A stretch of 64,000 bases of DNA, taken from NCBI GenBank assembly GCA_947500445.1, contig CANMSB010000006.1:1-64000 (forward strand). Reading direction: 5' to 3'. The stretch is from an uncultured Flavobacteriaceae bacterium (lineage in GTDB: Bacteria; Bacteroidota; Bacteroidia; Flavobacteriales; Flavobacteriaceae). The position numbers and the translations under genes were made by a program. The notes below the pieces were generated by a model, which worked only from the letters and a program-made list of their open reading frames with translations, had not been told where the DNA came from and ran no database searches. This document shows positions 46,469 to 54,031 of this stretch, piece after piece; position 1 is the first letter of the stretch, and each line of letters begins with the position of its first letter.

Positions 46469-47338
46469 CTATTGTTTCACATTTATGAGTATGGCCTCGC
46501 AGCTTTTTAAGTCGGAATTTAAGACGATTTTCTTGGAAATATGGGTGTCGTTCAATTCCATAGAAACAGTATTCGGTGGATATTTTCCTAAATTATGTGC
46601 GTATAGGAACAGATCGTTCGGTTTGCTTGGATCTAAGGTAATCTCAAACGTTTTTTTGTAATAGGTAAGGTGATATTGATACACTACCGCTTCACCGTTC
46701 AGATAAATGGAAACGATATCGTTATCCTTTCTGCCGTGGTCCCATAGGTCTATTGTGATGTGGTCGCTTTGCACGTTAAGCTCGTCCACATATGAAATAC
46801 GCCTGCCATCAAAACTATGGCGTACCGTAGGCTCCTTTGGGTCGGCCGATTCGGAGTTCGCAACCCTTTTCATTCCGTTTATGGTAAAATAGGGTGTTGC
46901 AAACTTGGCAATACTTTGGGTGTTATCAGGAAATAGCTCGATACCCATAACCCGATAGTTGTTTGCGGTTTGTAGGCTTTTGTTCAACGATATGCCCTCT
47001 GCAAAACGGTTGTTCTCAAAAACACCGAGTTCCTGAATGACCATGTCGTCCTTGATCAAGTAAAAACGGATGGTTTTATGGGGCGGTATGTTGTCCGTAT
47101 CCCAGGTCAATTTTACTTTTTCGGGGATGTTCCATACCGTGGTCGCATTTGGTATGGTAATCTTTAAGCGGGTAACCGATGTATTCGATTCAAATAGATG
47201 GGTGTCCTTTCCGTGTTGAAGAGGGGTAGGGGCTGGATCGGTGGTAGTGATAGCGCGGGCATGCCCAAGAAAAACATAAAAAAACAAACCCAAAAGGATA
47301 AGGGAGGGAAGTGTCGCTTGTTGTCGTATGCCATTCAT
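46469..47338 (-). CDS. Secreted protein with Kre9/Knh1-like Ig domain and a second beta domain
   Basis: The 289-residue protein begins with a signal peptide (about 1-29). Residues 58-155 resemble the Kre9/Knh1-type Ig-like domain (VWNIPEKVKLTWDTDNIPPHKTIRFYLIKD...). The C-terminal part (about 190-287) contains DHITIDLWDHGRKDNDIVSIYLNGEAVV and LFLYAHNLGKYPPNTVSMEL, a beta domain I have seen described in other Bacteroidota secreted proteins but cannot name precisely. It is likely periplasmic or surface exposed. It is 275 bp upstream of the propeller gene on the same strand, so co-transcription is possible but not evident. Confidence 0.65.
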   Translation of the reverse strand: MNGIRQQATLPSLILLGLFFYVFLGHARAITTTDPAPTPLQHGKDTHLFESNTSVTRLKITIPNATTVWNIPEKVKLTWDTDNIPPHKTIRFYLIKDDMVIQELGVFENNRFAEGISLNKSLQTANNYRVMGIELFPDNTQSIAKFATPYFTINGMKRVANSESADPKEPTVRHSFDGRRISYVDELNVQSDHITIDLWDHGRKDNDIVSIYLNGEAVVYQYHLTYYKKTFEITLDPSKPNDLFLYAHNLGKYPPNTVSMELNDTHISKKIVLNSDLKSCEAILINVKQ

Positions 47339-48178
47339 CCGGTCATCACTTTAATGTGTGCGACCGAAATTCGAAACATTGTTTTTAGCTTAAAACAATT
47401 AGGTTTTATCGTTCGACCGAACCTATTTTTTAACGTAAAACCGGGAAGCTTATTGTTTTTGGTGCGGTGCAGCGGTTACGATCATACCTATGACGATCGC
47501 CGCCTATTGCTAAAATATTACTGATGACGAATTCATCTTTAGCGTTAAAAACCAGTTTTCAAGTGGTGAAAAAAAGCATGTATAATGCCCAAAGAATACA
47601 AAAGACACAGTAAACGTATACCATGTAATCGTTTATAGTAGTTTTTTCTTTCATAATAGAATGGTTTACTACTATAACAGAAAAAGATGCCAAAATCCCC
47701 ATTTCAATCGAACAAAGGAACGGATATTCGTTAGATGACGGGAATATCGATGAAATGTCATTTTTATCCTTTAAAAAAAGACTGCCATAACTTCCTTATA
47801 TCGAGGTAATTATCACTTCATCGAGTGATATTTGTACTAATTAGGGGTGAATTAGGACCTAAAATCATTGTTACGCCATACGAAGTTTTTAAAAACACCA
47901 CGTTGGGCGCAATGTGATAGCGGACCATATTGATGTATGGAACGTAATCTTGAAAGTGTTTGATGTAAGCTTGATGATTAAGAGATAGGGTATAAAAGAA
48001 AGAGGATGGTACATTATAGATCACCCTTGTACTAGAATGATAGCATGGTTTGTTTTCGACAATTCAAGTGGGGTAATGGTAGCGTAAAGGCAAGTATTAG
48101 GGGTAATGGACAGGAGATTATATTCGTATTTGTCCCGATACTAACATTTAGGAACCAAAACAGTTCCGTTTATCGGAA
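47339..48178. other. 840-bp gap with one possible tiny membrane peptide
   Basis: No gene of normal size is seen. A 68-codon minus-strand frame at 47818-48024 shows no features and is not accepted. The possible 31-residue peptide at 47559-47654 is listed separately. The remainder is AT-rich and without a clear hairpin. Confidence 0.45.
47559..47654 (-). CDS. Possible 31-residue single-helix membrane peptide
   Basis: Minus-strand frame from ATG at 47652-47654 to TGA at 47559-47561. It has a short charged start (MKEKTTIND) followed by a continuous hydrophobic stretch (VYVYCVFCILWALYMLFF), the shape of small bacterial membrane peptides. No ribosome-binding site or homologue can be named, so this is tentative; such frames can arise by chance. 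Confidence 0.25.
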   Translation of the reverse strand: MKEKTTINDYMVYVYCVFCILWALYMLFFTT

Positions 48179-48748
48179 TTATACCTGATATTCTTCGTTA
48201 TTGGTGTCTTTCTCCTCCATTTTAGTCACTTGAAAAACATCTTTTAAAATATAGAAGGCCACCATAATGATTCCCGATGCCAAAAGAACTTCGGCGAATT
48301 GCCAGTGTACAAGCTTCATGAGGGCCCCTACGATAATGGATAAAGTACCCAGTACCATGGCCACGTTCCACCATATCTGTACATTACTATTTTTGGTATG
48401 TCGATCTTCGTCCATGAAGTATGCGGTCCCTTCCATGACGAACCACGTAATGAACGCCGCTCCGGTCACGATTTGAAAGAATACGGTATACGGAAAGTGC
48501 ATCATTCTCAAAATACCGTTCGCCGACCAGCAAATGATCAGTACCAACTTTACGTAATCTAAAAATTGTTTTTGGGTTTTCTTGATAAACCTGAAACTAT
48601 ATAATAGGGAAACCAAAATGAATCCGGCAAGCACTGTTTGTTCTGCATAGGGCCATAACAGAAGTTTGGCCATTAAACCAAATAAAAGAATACATACGGC
48701 GATCCGCAATGGGGTTTTGAGTATTTTTTTTCCTTTGTTGGTCGTCAT
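48179..48748 (-). CDS. GldL-like membrane protein of unknown function
   Basis: The 189-residue protein has about four to five hydrophobic helices (near 15-32, 38-54, 65-82, 88-106 and 130-165). The segment GALMKLVHWQFAEVLLASGIIM (about 142-163) resembles the GALFKILHW...G motif of GldL, the T9SS/gliding motor component. It lacks the long cytoplasmic tail of GldL and is shorter, so it is not GldL itself. A charged C-terminus (KMEEKDTNNEEYQV) ends the protein. It follows the nuclease-like gene at 48764 by 15 bases on the same strand. Confidence 0.7.
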   Translation of the reverse strand: MTTNKGKKILKTPLRIAVCILLFGLMAKLLLWPYAEQTVLAGFILVSLLYSFRFIKKTQKQFLDYVKLVLIICWSANGILRMMHFPYTVFFQIVTGAAFITWFVMEGTAYFMDEDRHTKNSNVQIWWNVAMVLGTLSIIVGALMKLVHWQFAEVLLASGIIMVAFYILKDVFQVTKMEEKDTNNEEYQV

Positions 48749-48763
48749 ATGGCGGTTTTTAGG

Positions 48764-49207
48764 TTAAATCGTTTTAATGTTTGCTTTTAGCCCCTCCATT
48801 ATCCCAAGAATGTTGTTTACGGTCTCCTTCAAATAATGTCGAATCAGCACATGCGGTATACGAATAGTGGTAAATCCATTTTTAAAGGAATGCATGGCCT
48901 GTTCCAAATCGTTCATGGCCTGCTTATGGGTCATCATATGATACTCCACATCAATTTCGATGTTTAGTTTAACACGTGATATGGCAATATCTACCGATTT
49001 TTTTCCGTCCCACCATTCCAGCATTGCCTGAACGCCCACTTCCTTTAGGCCATAGTACAATTGTATGGCTTCCATGGGGGTGTTGTTCTGTTGTACCAGT
49101 TTTTCCATACGCAATTGGTGTTGTGCGCACAATTCAACGCCTAAGGAATCCATTGCATTACGATGATCGAGATAACTCAGTTCTTTGTTACATTCAAGAC
49201 AGTTCAT
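48764..49207 (-). CDS. Zinc-finger plus DUF559-like (PD-(D/E)xK) nuclease-fold protein
   Basis: The 147-residue protein starts with a treble-clef-like Cys3-x2-Cys6...Cys27-x2-His30 zinc site, then has a segment (about 70-125) matching the DUF559/Vsr-like restriction-endonuclease fold: SVDIAIS, LNIEIDVEYHMMTHKQAMND, then GFTTIRIPHVLI. Candidate catalytic residues are Asp73, Glu84 and Asp86. This is too small for a stand-alone restriction enzyme and has no methylase or partner nearby. Its likely function is cleavage or binding of nucleic acid, inferred only from the motif. It is upstream of the GldL-like gene by 15 bases, in an apparent operon. Confidence 0.7.
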   Translation of the reverse strand: MNCLECNKELSYLDHRNAMDSLGVELCAQHQLRMEKLVQQNNTPMEAIQLYYGLKEVGVQAMLEWWDGKKSVDIAISRVKLNIEIDVEYHMMTHKQAMNDLEQAMHSFKNGFTTIRIPHVLIRHYLKETVNNILGIMEGLKANIKTI

Positions 49208-49331
49208 TTAGTAGATCAATTTTCGAGCCCTTTGTTTTCGGGGCCTTGGGGGATTAGTTCATTAGATTTGGGACTATTATAACCCTGGGAAAATTGGAAT
49301 AGTATATACTTTCGACGTATGACACCTCACT

Positions 49332-49401
49332 TTTAGATGAACTGCATTTTTTTAGACGAACTGCATTCAAAAATGTTAAAACTGTTGTGAAAATGCAGTT
49401 T
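49332..49401. repeat. Repeated AACTGCATT elements upstream of the Nramp gene
   Basis: TTTAGATGAACTGCATT (49332-49348) and TTTAGACGAACTGCATT (49351-49367) are near-identical tandem copies 19 bases apart, differing at one position. A third, inverted AAATGCAGTT lies at 49391-49400. Together they sit 57-126 bp upstream of the Nramp start. Spacing of about two helical turns and repetition suggest regulatory protein sites, possibly metal responsive; the factor is unknown. Confidence 0.5.
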
Positions 49402-49457
49402 GTAAAAACAAGTTCACTAGCGGAATATCGATTATATTTAACCGTTTAACGACAGTT

Positions 49458-50663
49458 ATGAAAAGAAAGGGAAAGGGAAGTTTGGGGCCAGGTGTTTTGA
49501 TCGCGGCCGCTTTTATTGGTCCGGGAACCGTTACTACCTGTACCGCGGCGGGTGTTGGTTTTGGTTATGGCCTTTTATGGGCCTTGCTGCTCTCGGTAAT
49601 CGCAACTGGGATTTTACAGGAAATGTCCGCCAGATTGGGGCTTGTGAGTAGGAGGGGGTTGGCCGATGCGGTAAAGACAGAAGTGTCCTGGCCATTGCTA
49701 AAAAACGGCATTCTTGGTACCATTTTGATAGCGATCTTAGTAGGGAACGCCGCTTATGAAGGAGGAAACATCGGTGGGGCTACTTTGGGCCTTCAAGCGC
49801 TTTTTGGAACAACATACAGCGGATTTTATCCTTGGTGTATCGCAGGACTGGCCTTTATACTGCTTTATTTCGGCAACAGTAAAGTATTGGAACTCGTTTT
49901 TACCGGACTTGTGTTCGTTATGAGCCTTGCCTTTGTTATTACGGCCTTGTTGACCAAACCGGATACTTGGGAGTTGTTGAAGGGAATGTTCGTCCCTGCT
50001 TTGCCAAATGACGGTATCCTTACCGTTATCGCGCTCGTGGGAACAACGGTGGTTCCCTATAACCTTTTTTTACACGCCGCTTTGGTCCATCAAAAATGGA
50101 AATCGCCGGCAGCCCTAAAACAGGTCCGGGTCGATACGGCCATTGCCATTGCTGTCGGTGGTCTTGTTTCAATGGCCATTGTGCTTTGCGGTGCGGCGAC
50201 AAAAACGGGTGCGGTCAATGGGGTAATGGATATGGCAGAGGCCCTGGTTCCGCTCTTTGGCGAGGGAGCCCGTTGGTTTATCGGTATCGGACTGTTCGCC
50301 GCAGGAATTACCTCGGCCATAACGGCACCTTTGGCGGCGGCATACGTTGCCAATAGTTGTTTTGGTTGGAACGCGGATATAAAGGATTTCCGTTTTAGGT
50401 CCGTGTGGATGGGCGTACTTTTGATAGGTGCCTTTTTTATGTCCTTCGACATCAACCCCATTAAGGTGATACAATTGGCTCAGATCGCGAACGGATTGTT
50501 GCTCCCCAGTGTGGCCTTCTTTTTATTATGGGCGGTAAACCGGAAAAGCTTAATGGGGCGCAATGGCAACACTATGGCACAGAACGTTCTTGGTGTCCTC
50601 ATCGTCTTGGTTTCGATAGTACTTGGTTTAAAAAGTATATTGGCCGTTTTTGGAATACTTTGA
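49458..50663 (+). CDS. Nramp-fold metal transporter lacking the canonical metal-site motifs
   Basis: The 401-residue protein has about eleven hydrophobic helices in the Nramp arrangement. The conserved helix-1 metal motif DPGN is here GPGT (residues 21-24), and the helix-6 motif MPHN is VPYN (199-202), so the Asp, Asn and Met metal ligands are altered. The general shape (ARLGLVSRRGLADAV, GNAAYEGGNIGGA, TKPDTWELLKGM) remains close to Nramp. It probably belongs to a divergent Nramp clade and its substrate should not be assumed to be manganese or iron. It lies downstream of repeated elements (49332-49401) and ends near the convergent cysM. Confidence 0.88.
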   Translation: MKRKGKGSLGPGVLIAAAFIGPGTVTTCTAAGVGFGYGLLWALLLSVIATGILQEMSARLGLVSRRGLADAVKTEVSWPLLKNGILGTILIAILVGNAAYEGGNIGGATLGLQALFGTTYSGFYPWCIAGLAFILLYFGNSKVLELVFTGLVFVMSLAFVITALLTKPDTWELLKGMFVPALPNDGILTVIALVGTTVVPYNLFLHAALVHQKWKSPAALKQVRVDTAIAIAVGGLVSMAIVLCGAATKTGAVNGVMDMAEALVPLFGEGARWFIGIGLFAAGITSAITAPLAAAYVANSCFGWNADIKDFRFRSVWMGVLLIGAFFMSFDINPIKVIQLAQIANGLLLPSVAFFLLWAVNRKSLMGRNGNTMAQNVLGVLIVLVSIVLGLKSILAVFGIL

Positions 50664-50711
50664 TCAGTTTAGGGATAAAGAAGCTTCCGCGAATAAAAAA
50701 CCGTTCGGTTT

Positions 50712-51596
50712 TTAATCGAACAATCCCGAAGAAAGATAACGGTCGCCACGATCACACACGATGGACACGATGACCCCTTCTTCCAAGGTTTCCGCAAGTC
50801 TTAGAGCGGCCGTAGCCGCGCCGCCACTGCTCATCCCCGAAAATATACCTTCCTCAGTGGCCAGTTTTCTGGCCATACTGGCAGCTTCAGGTTCGCTAAC
50901 TTCCATCACTTGGTCTACCTTATCGGCATTGAAAATTTTGGGAAGGTATGCCTCCGGCCATTTTCGTATTCCCGGGATTCGGGCACCATCTTTGGGTTGT
51001 ACCCCTACGATTTGGATTTCGGAATGCTGTTCCTTTAAAAATGTAGAGGTTCCCATTATGGTACCGGTGGTACCCATTGCCGACACAAAATGGGTAACCT
51101 TTTTATCGGTAGCCCGCCATATTTCCGGCCCTGTCGTATTATAGTGTGCCTTCCAGTTGTCATCGTTCGCAAATTGATCGATCATACGCATGCCTTCATT
51201 TTTCACTTTGCTTTCTGCATAATCCCGGGCACCTTCTATTCCTTTGTCCGCAGCGGTCAAGGTTACCTTTGCACCGTAGGCACGCATCGTCTGCACCCGT
51301 TCTATAGTGCTGTTTTCCGGCATTACCAATTCAATATCAAGTCCGTATACCCCGGCGATCATTGCAAGGGCAATGCCCGTATTGCCGCTCGTAGCTTCTA
51401 TCAATTTGGTATTGTCATCAAAATCGCCGCGTTCCAGACCATTTTTGATCATACTGAACGCCGCCCTATCTTTTACGCTTCCCCCCGGATTGTGTCCCTC
51501 TAGTTTGAACAAAAGTTGCACGTTGGGATTGGTGTTCAGTACTTTGGAAATCACCAATGGCGTATTCCCGATGAGTTCTGTAATATTATATGGCAT
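50712..51596 (-). CDS. cysM: Cysteine synthase (O-acetylserine sulfhydrylase, CysM/CysK family)
   Basis: The 294-residue PLP enzyme makes cysteine from O-acetylserine and sulfide or thiosulfate. Motifs are [10 protein letters not shown] near the start, the PLP lysine Lys42 in [13 protein letters not shown], the substrate loop [12 protein letters not shown] and the phosphate-binding GTTGTIMGT. The gene starts inside the 3' end of cysE (11-base overlap), so it is translationally linked to the serine acetyltransferase supplying its substrate. Without residues known to separate CysK from CysM I keep the name loosely. Confidence 0.93.
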   Translation of the reverse strand: MPYNITELIGNTPLVISKVLNTNPNVQLLFKLEGHNPGGSVKDRAAFSMIKNGLERGDFDDNTKLIEATSGNTGIALAMIAGVYGLDIELVMPENSTIERVQTMRAYGAKVTLTAADKGIEGARDYAESKVKNEGMRMIDQFANDDNWKAHYNTTGPEIWRATDKKVTHFVSAMGTTGTIMGTSTFLKEQHSEIQIVGVQPKDGARIPGIRKWPEAYLPKIFNADKVDQVMEVSEPEAASMARKLATEEGIFSGMSSGGAATAALRLAETLEEGVIVSIVCDRGDRYLSSGLFD

Positions 51597-52380
51597 TGGG
51601 CAAGGTTTTTATACGGATTTCGGGAGTGTGAAAAACGGTCGAATTGGCGGGAATGGATGCGGTAACCCATGCATTTCCACCGATAATACTATTGGTGCCA
51701 ACAATGGTTTTACCACCTAATATTGTAGCATTGGCATAAATAGTAACATTATCCTCTATGGTAGGGTGTCTTTTGGTACGCTGCAAGTCCTTTGCAACAT
51801 ATAGGGCACCAAGGGTAACCCCTTGATAAATTTTTACGTGATCGTGGATAATCGCCGTTTCTCCGATGACCACGCCGGTGCCGTGGTCTATAAAAAATGA
51901 CTTTCCGATACGTGCCCCGGGGTTGATGTCGACACCGGTCTGCCGATGTGCATATTCAGTCATCAACCTGGGTACCAATGGAAAGCCCTGTATGTATAGT
52001 TCATGGGCCAATCGATAAATGGCAATGGCATAAAATCCAGGGTATGCCATATATACCTCTTCCATGGAAAGCGATGCCGGGTCGCAATTTACAATGGCCT
52101 CGGCATCCAAATTTAAACGCTCCAGAATCTCCGGTAGCGCTACCACATAATTCTCCCATACTTTTTTACAAGGTTTTTCGGTTTCCCAACAGGCGAGGCC
52201 TACCAATTCGTCAAACGCTTCTTCTAACACCGACATATTCGGCGCTACCGGGGTTTCACTGTCAAAAAGGGTGTAAAACAACAGGTCCGCAAACCGTTCA
52301 GTTTTCCGTTTCAGTTCAAAACGGAGGTTGGGTTGTTTTTTGTGCGCGTTAATCTTAGCAACGATGCTTTTTATATTCAT
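51586..52380 (-). CDS. cysE: Serine O-acetyltransferase
   Basis: The 264-residue protein has an N-terminal helical domain (1-150) and a left-handed beta-helix of hexapeptide repeats (about 160-250; [44 protein letters not shown]), the EpsC/CysE type. It acetylates serine with acetyl-CoA, the first step of cysteine synthesis, carried on by the overlapping cysM gene. His in [10 protein letters not shown] is the expected catalytic base. A TAACTTTG -7 box lies 20 bases upstream of the ATG on the minus strand (52400-52407), without a clear -33. Confidence 0.94.
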   Translation of the reverse strand: MNIKSIVAKINAHKKQPNLRFELKRKTERFADLLFYTLFDSETPVAPNMSVLEEAFDELVGLACWETEKPCKKVWENYVVALPEILERLNLDAEAIVNCDPASLSMEEVYMAYPGFYAIAIYRLAHELYIQGFPLVPRLMTEYAHRQTGVDINPGARIGKSFFIDHGTGVVIGETAIIHDHVKIYQGVTLGALYVAKDLQRTKRHPTIEDNVTIYANATILGGKTIVGTNSIIGGNAWVTASIPANSTVFHTPEIRIKTLPNAI

Positions 52381-52484
52381 AGTAATTTAATAGACTATTC
52401 AAAGTTAAAAATTATTGTTCAATCACTTTCCAACAATTGGTTAACTTTAGCACAAATAATAAACTGTAATACGTCATTTGTCGC

Positions 52485-53168
52485 ATGTCGAACACAAGCA
52501 TTACCAAGGAAGTATTCAATTTTTTGAACACTTTAAAAGAGAACAACGATCGGGAATGGTTTACCGAAAACAAAAAACGCTTCAAAGCCACGGAAACGGT
52601 GGCCAAATCGGTTTTTCAGGCGATTTATGAGAACGTGCAGGAGCATGACGATATTGAACGACTTAAAACGTTCCGTATCTATAGGGATGTACGCTTCTCC
52701 CATGACAAAACACCTTACAAAGTGAATTTTTCTGCCGGTCTGTCCCGGTCGGGGGTGCAACTTCGGGGCGGCTATTACATTCATATCCAACCCAAAGGAA
52801 GTTTTATCGCTGCCGGTTTTTGGGCACCGAACAAGGAGGACCTGCTTCGAATAAGAAAGGAATGGGAGTTGGACGCCTCTGAGCTACGGGATATCCTAGC
52901 GAACAAAAACTTTCAAAAAACTTGGGGAGAATTGACCGGAGATGGCGTAAAAACGGCGCCAAAGGGCTTTAGCAAAGAAGACCCGAATATCGATTTGATC
53001 CGTAAGAAACAGTTTATCTTGGTCAAAAATTTTAACGACAAGGCCGTGATGGACCCAAAGTTTGCAACCGAGGTGAGCGAAGCCTTTAAGCAAGTACGCC
53101 CCTTCTTCGATTTGATGAGCAATATATTGACCACGGACCTCAACGGAGCGTCCGTTATCGGGCAATGA
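52485..53168 (+). CDS. DUF2461 domain-containing protein
   Basis: The 227-residue protein matches the DUF2461 (TIGR02453) family throughout: the early FLNTLKENNDREWFTENKKRF (about 10-30), then RDVRFSHDKTPYKVNFSAGLSR (about 67-88), and GGYYIHIQPKGSFIAAGFWAP (about 94-114). The biological function of the family is unknown. It is transcribed divergently from cysE. Confidence 0.9.
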   Translation: MSNTSITKEVFNFLNTLKENNDREWFTENKKRFKATETVAKSVFQAIYENVQEHDDIERLKTFRIYRDVRFSHDKTPYKVNFSAGLSRSGVQLRGGYYIHIQPKGSFIAAGFWAPNKEDLLRIRKEWELDASELRDILANKNFQKTWGELTGDGVKTAPKGFSKEDPNIDLIRKKQFILVKNFNDKAVMDPKFATEVSEAFKQVRPFFDLMSNILTTDLNGASVIGQ

Positions 53169-53197
53169 ACCTTTTTATCCGTTTCGGCGGAGCATCT

Positions 53198-53302
53198 TCA
53201 ACGGTTGGCCCCCTTGATCATACCGTAGCTGATCAATAGAATGGTAACAGTGGCCAAAAAAAGACTCCCCAAGAACATAATAGTGGTAATTGTCGATAGC
53301 AT
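53198..53302 (-). CDS. Possible 34-residue membrane peptide
   Basis: Minus-strand frame from ATG at 53300-53302 to TGA at 53198-53200. It encodes a strongly hydrophobic single helix (IMFLGSLFLATVTILLISYG) with a Lys-Gly-Ala-Asn-Arg tail. A frame on the same strand reads through it with less convincing composition. The pattern resembles small Bacteroidota membrane peptides that routine annotation misses, but no homologue or ribosome-binding site can be named. The rest of 53169-53475 shows nothing else. Confidence 0.4.
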   Translation of the reverse strand: MLSTITTIMFLGSLFLATVTILLISYGMIKGANR

Positions 53303-53475
53303 CGTTTTTCATTTTCAGGTTAACGTTTCTAAAGGTAGCGCTTAGGTCAACTGGAAAGAATAACCAATGTATCAATGGCGCAAAAACCTGTACAAACCGT
53401 TAGTAGGAAAACAAAAAACGTGCCATTTGCAGATGGGGCGGGAGCATTTACTATATAGCGAAGTGTTTTCCTTTG

Positions 53476-53892
53476 CTATACGGAAATCATTGGTTTTACG
53501 GTATCAAAATATTGCAACTGGTCCTGAATACGTTTAATGACCATGTTCATCATTCTTTTGTTCAGGTTGGAGGAGTTTTGAATGTAATGGCCATATTCCT
53601 CGATACCGAATTGGCCTATTATCATTCCCTTTAAAGCGTTTCGAAACTTGATATCCTTTTGTATGGCATTCTCAATATACTGCATGCGCCGTTCCAAGGT
53701 TAGCTCATAAAATCGGTTTTTATGCTTTGTTATATAGTTTGAAAATACGGCAAGTAGCAAGTCATTTTGAAGTTTGATTACGGGGCGTAAGGTTGCATTT
53801 TGAAAAAACTCGTCATCGCCCATTTCCGGAGAAACTTTTGCCGATGGAATTTCTGGACGGATGTCCAGTAGCTGTTGGGACCTGTCGTTCAT
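53476..53892 (-). CDS. Conserved Flavobacteriaceae protein of unknown function
   Basis: The 138-residue protein is highly charged and helical, with NATLRPVIKLQNDLLLAVFSNYITKHKNRF (about 33-62) and YIENAIQKDIKFRNALKGMIIGQF (about 72-95), features I associate with a conserved Flavobacteriaceae family sometimes mislabelled glyoxalase. No glyoxalase metal motif is visible, so that name should not be used. No signal peptide or membrane helix. It stands alone, downstream of the BNR-repeat gene. Confidence 0.75.
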   Translation of the reverse strand: MNDRSQQLLDIRPEIPSAKVSPEMGDDEFFQNATLRPVIKLQNDLLLAVFSNYITKHKNRFYELTLERRMQYIENAIQKDIKFRNALKGMIIGQFGIEEYGHYIQNSSNLNKRMMNMVIKRIQDQLQYFDTVKPMISV

Positions 53893-53973
53893 AAAGCTTG
53901 TTTTAACTAAAGATACCTATTAACCAAACATATTTTAAATGTCGGGACAGTACTTATCAAACAGCTTATAAAC

Positions 53974-54009
53974 AAAAATACCACCGATTACAAGATCGGT
54001 GGTATTTTT
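53974..54009. terminator. Bidirectional terminator, perfect 15-bp stem
   Basis: AAAAATACCACCGAT (53974-53988) and ATCGGTGGTATTTTT (53995-54009) pair perfectly around TACAAG, with a T-run on either side. It follows the stop of the BNR-repeat gene at 54032 by about 22 bp on the minus strand. Confidence 0.92.
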
Positions 54010-54031
54010 TTTCGGAACGTTTGGCAGCGCT

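Noticed and set aside
47818-48024. 68-codon minus-strand frame in the gap at 47-48 kb
   Set aside because: No motif and no plausible signals; likely chance.
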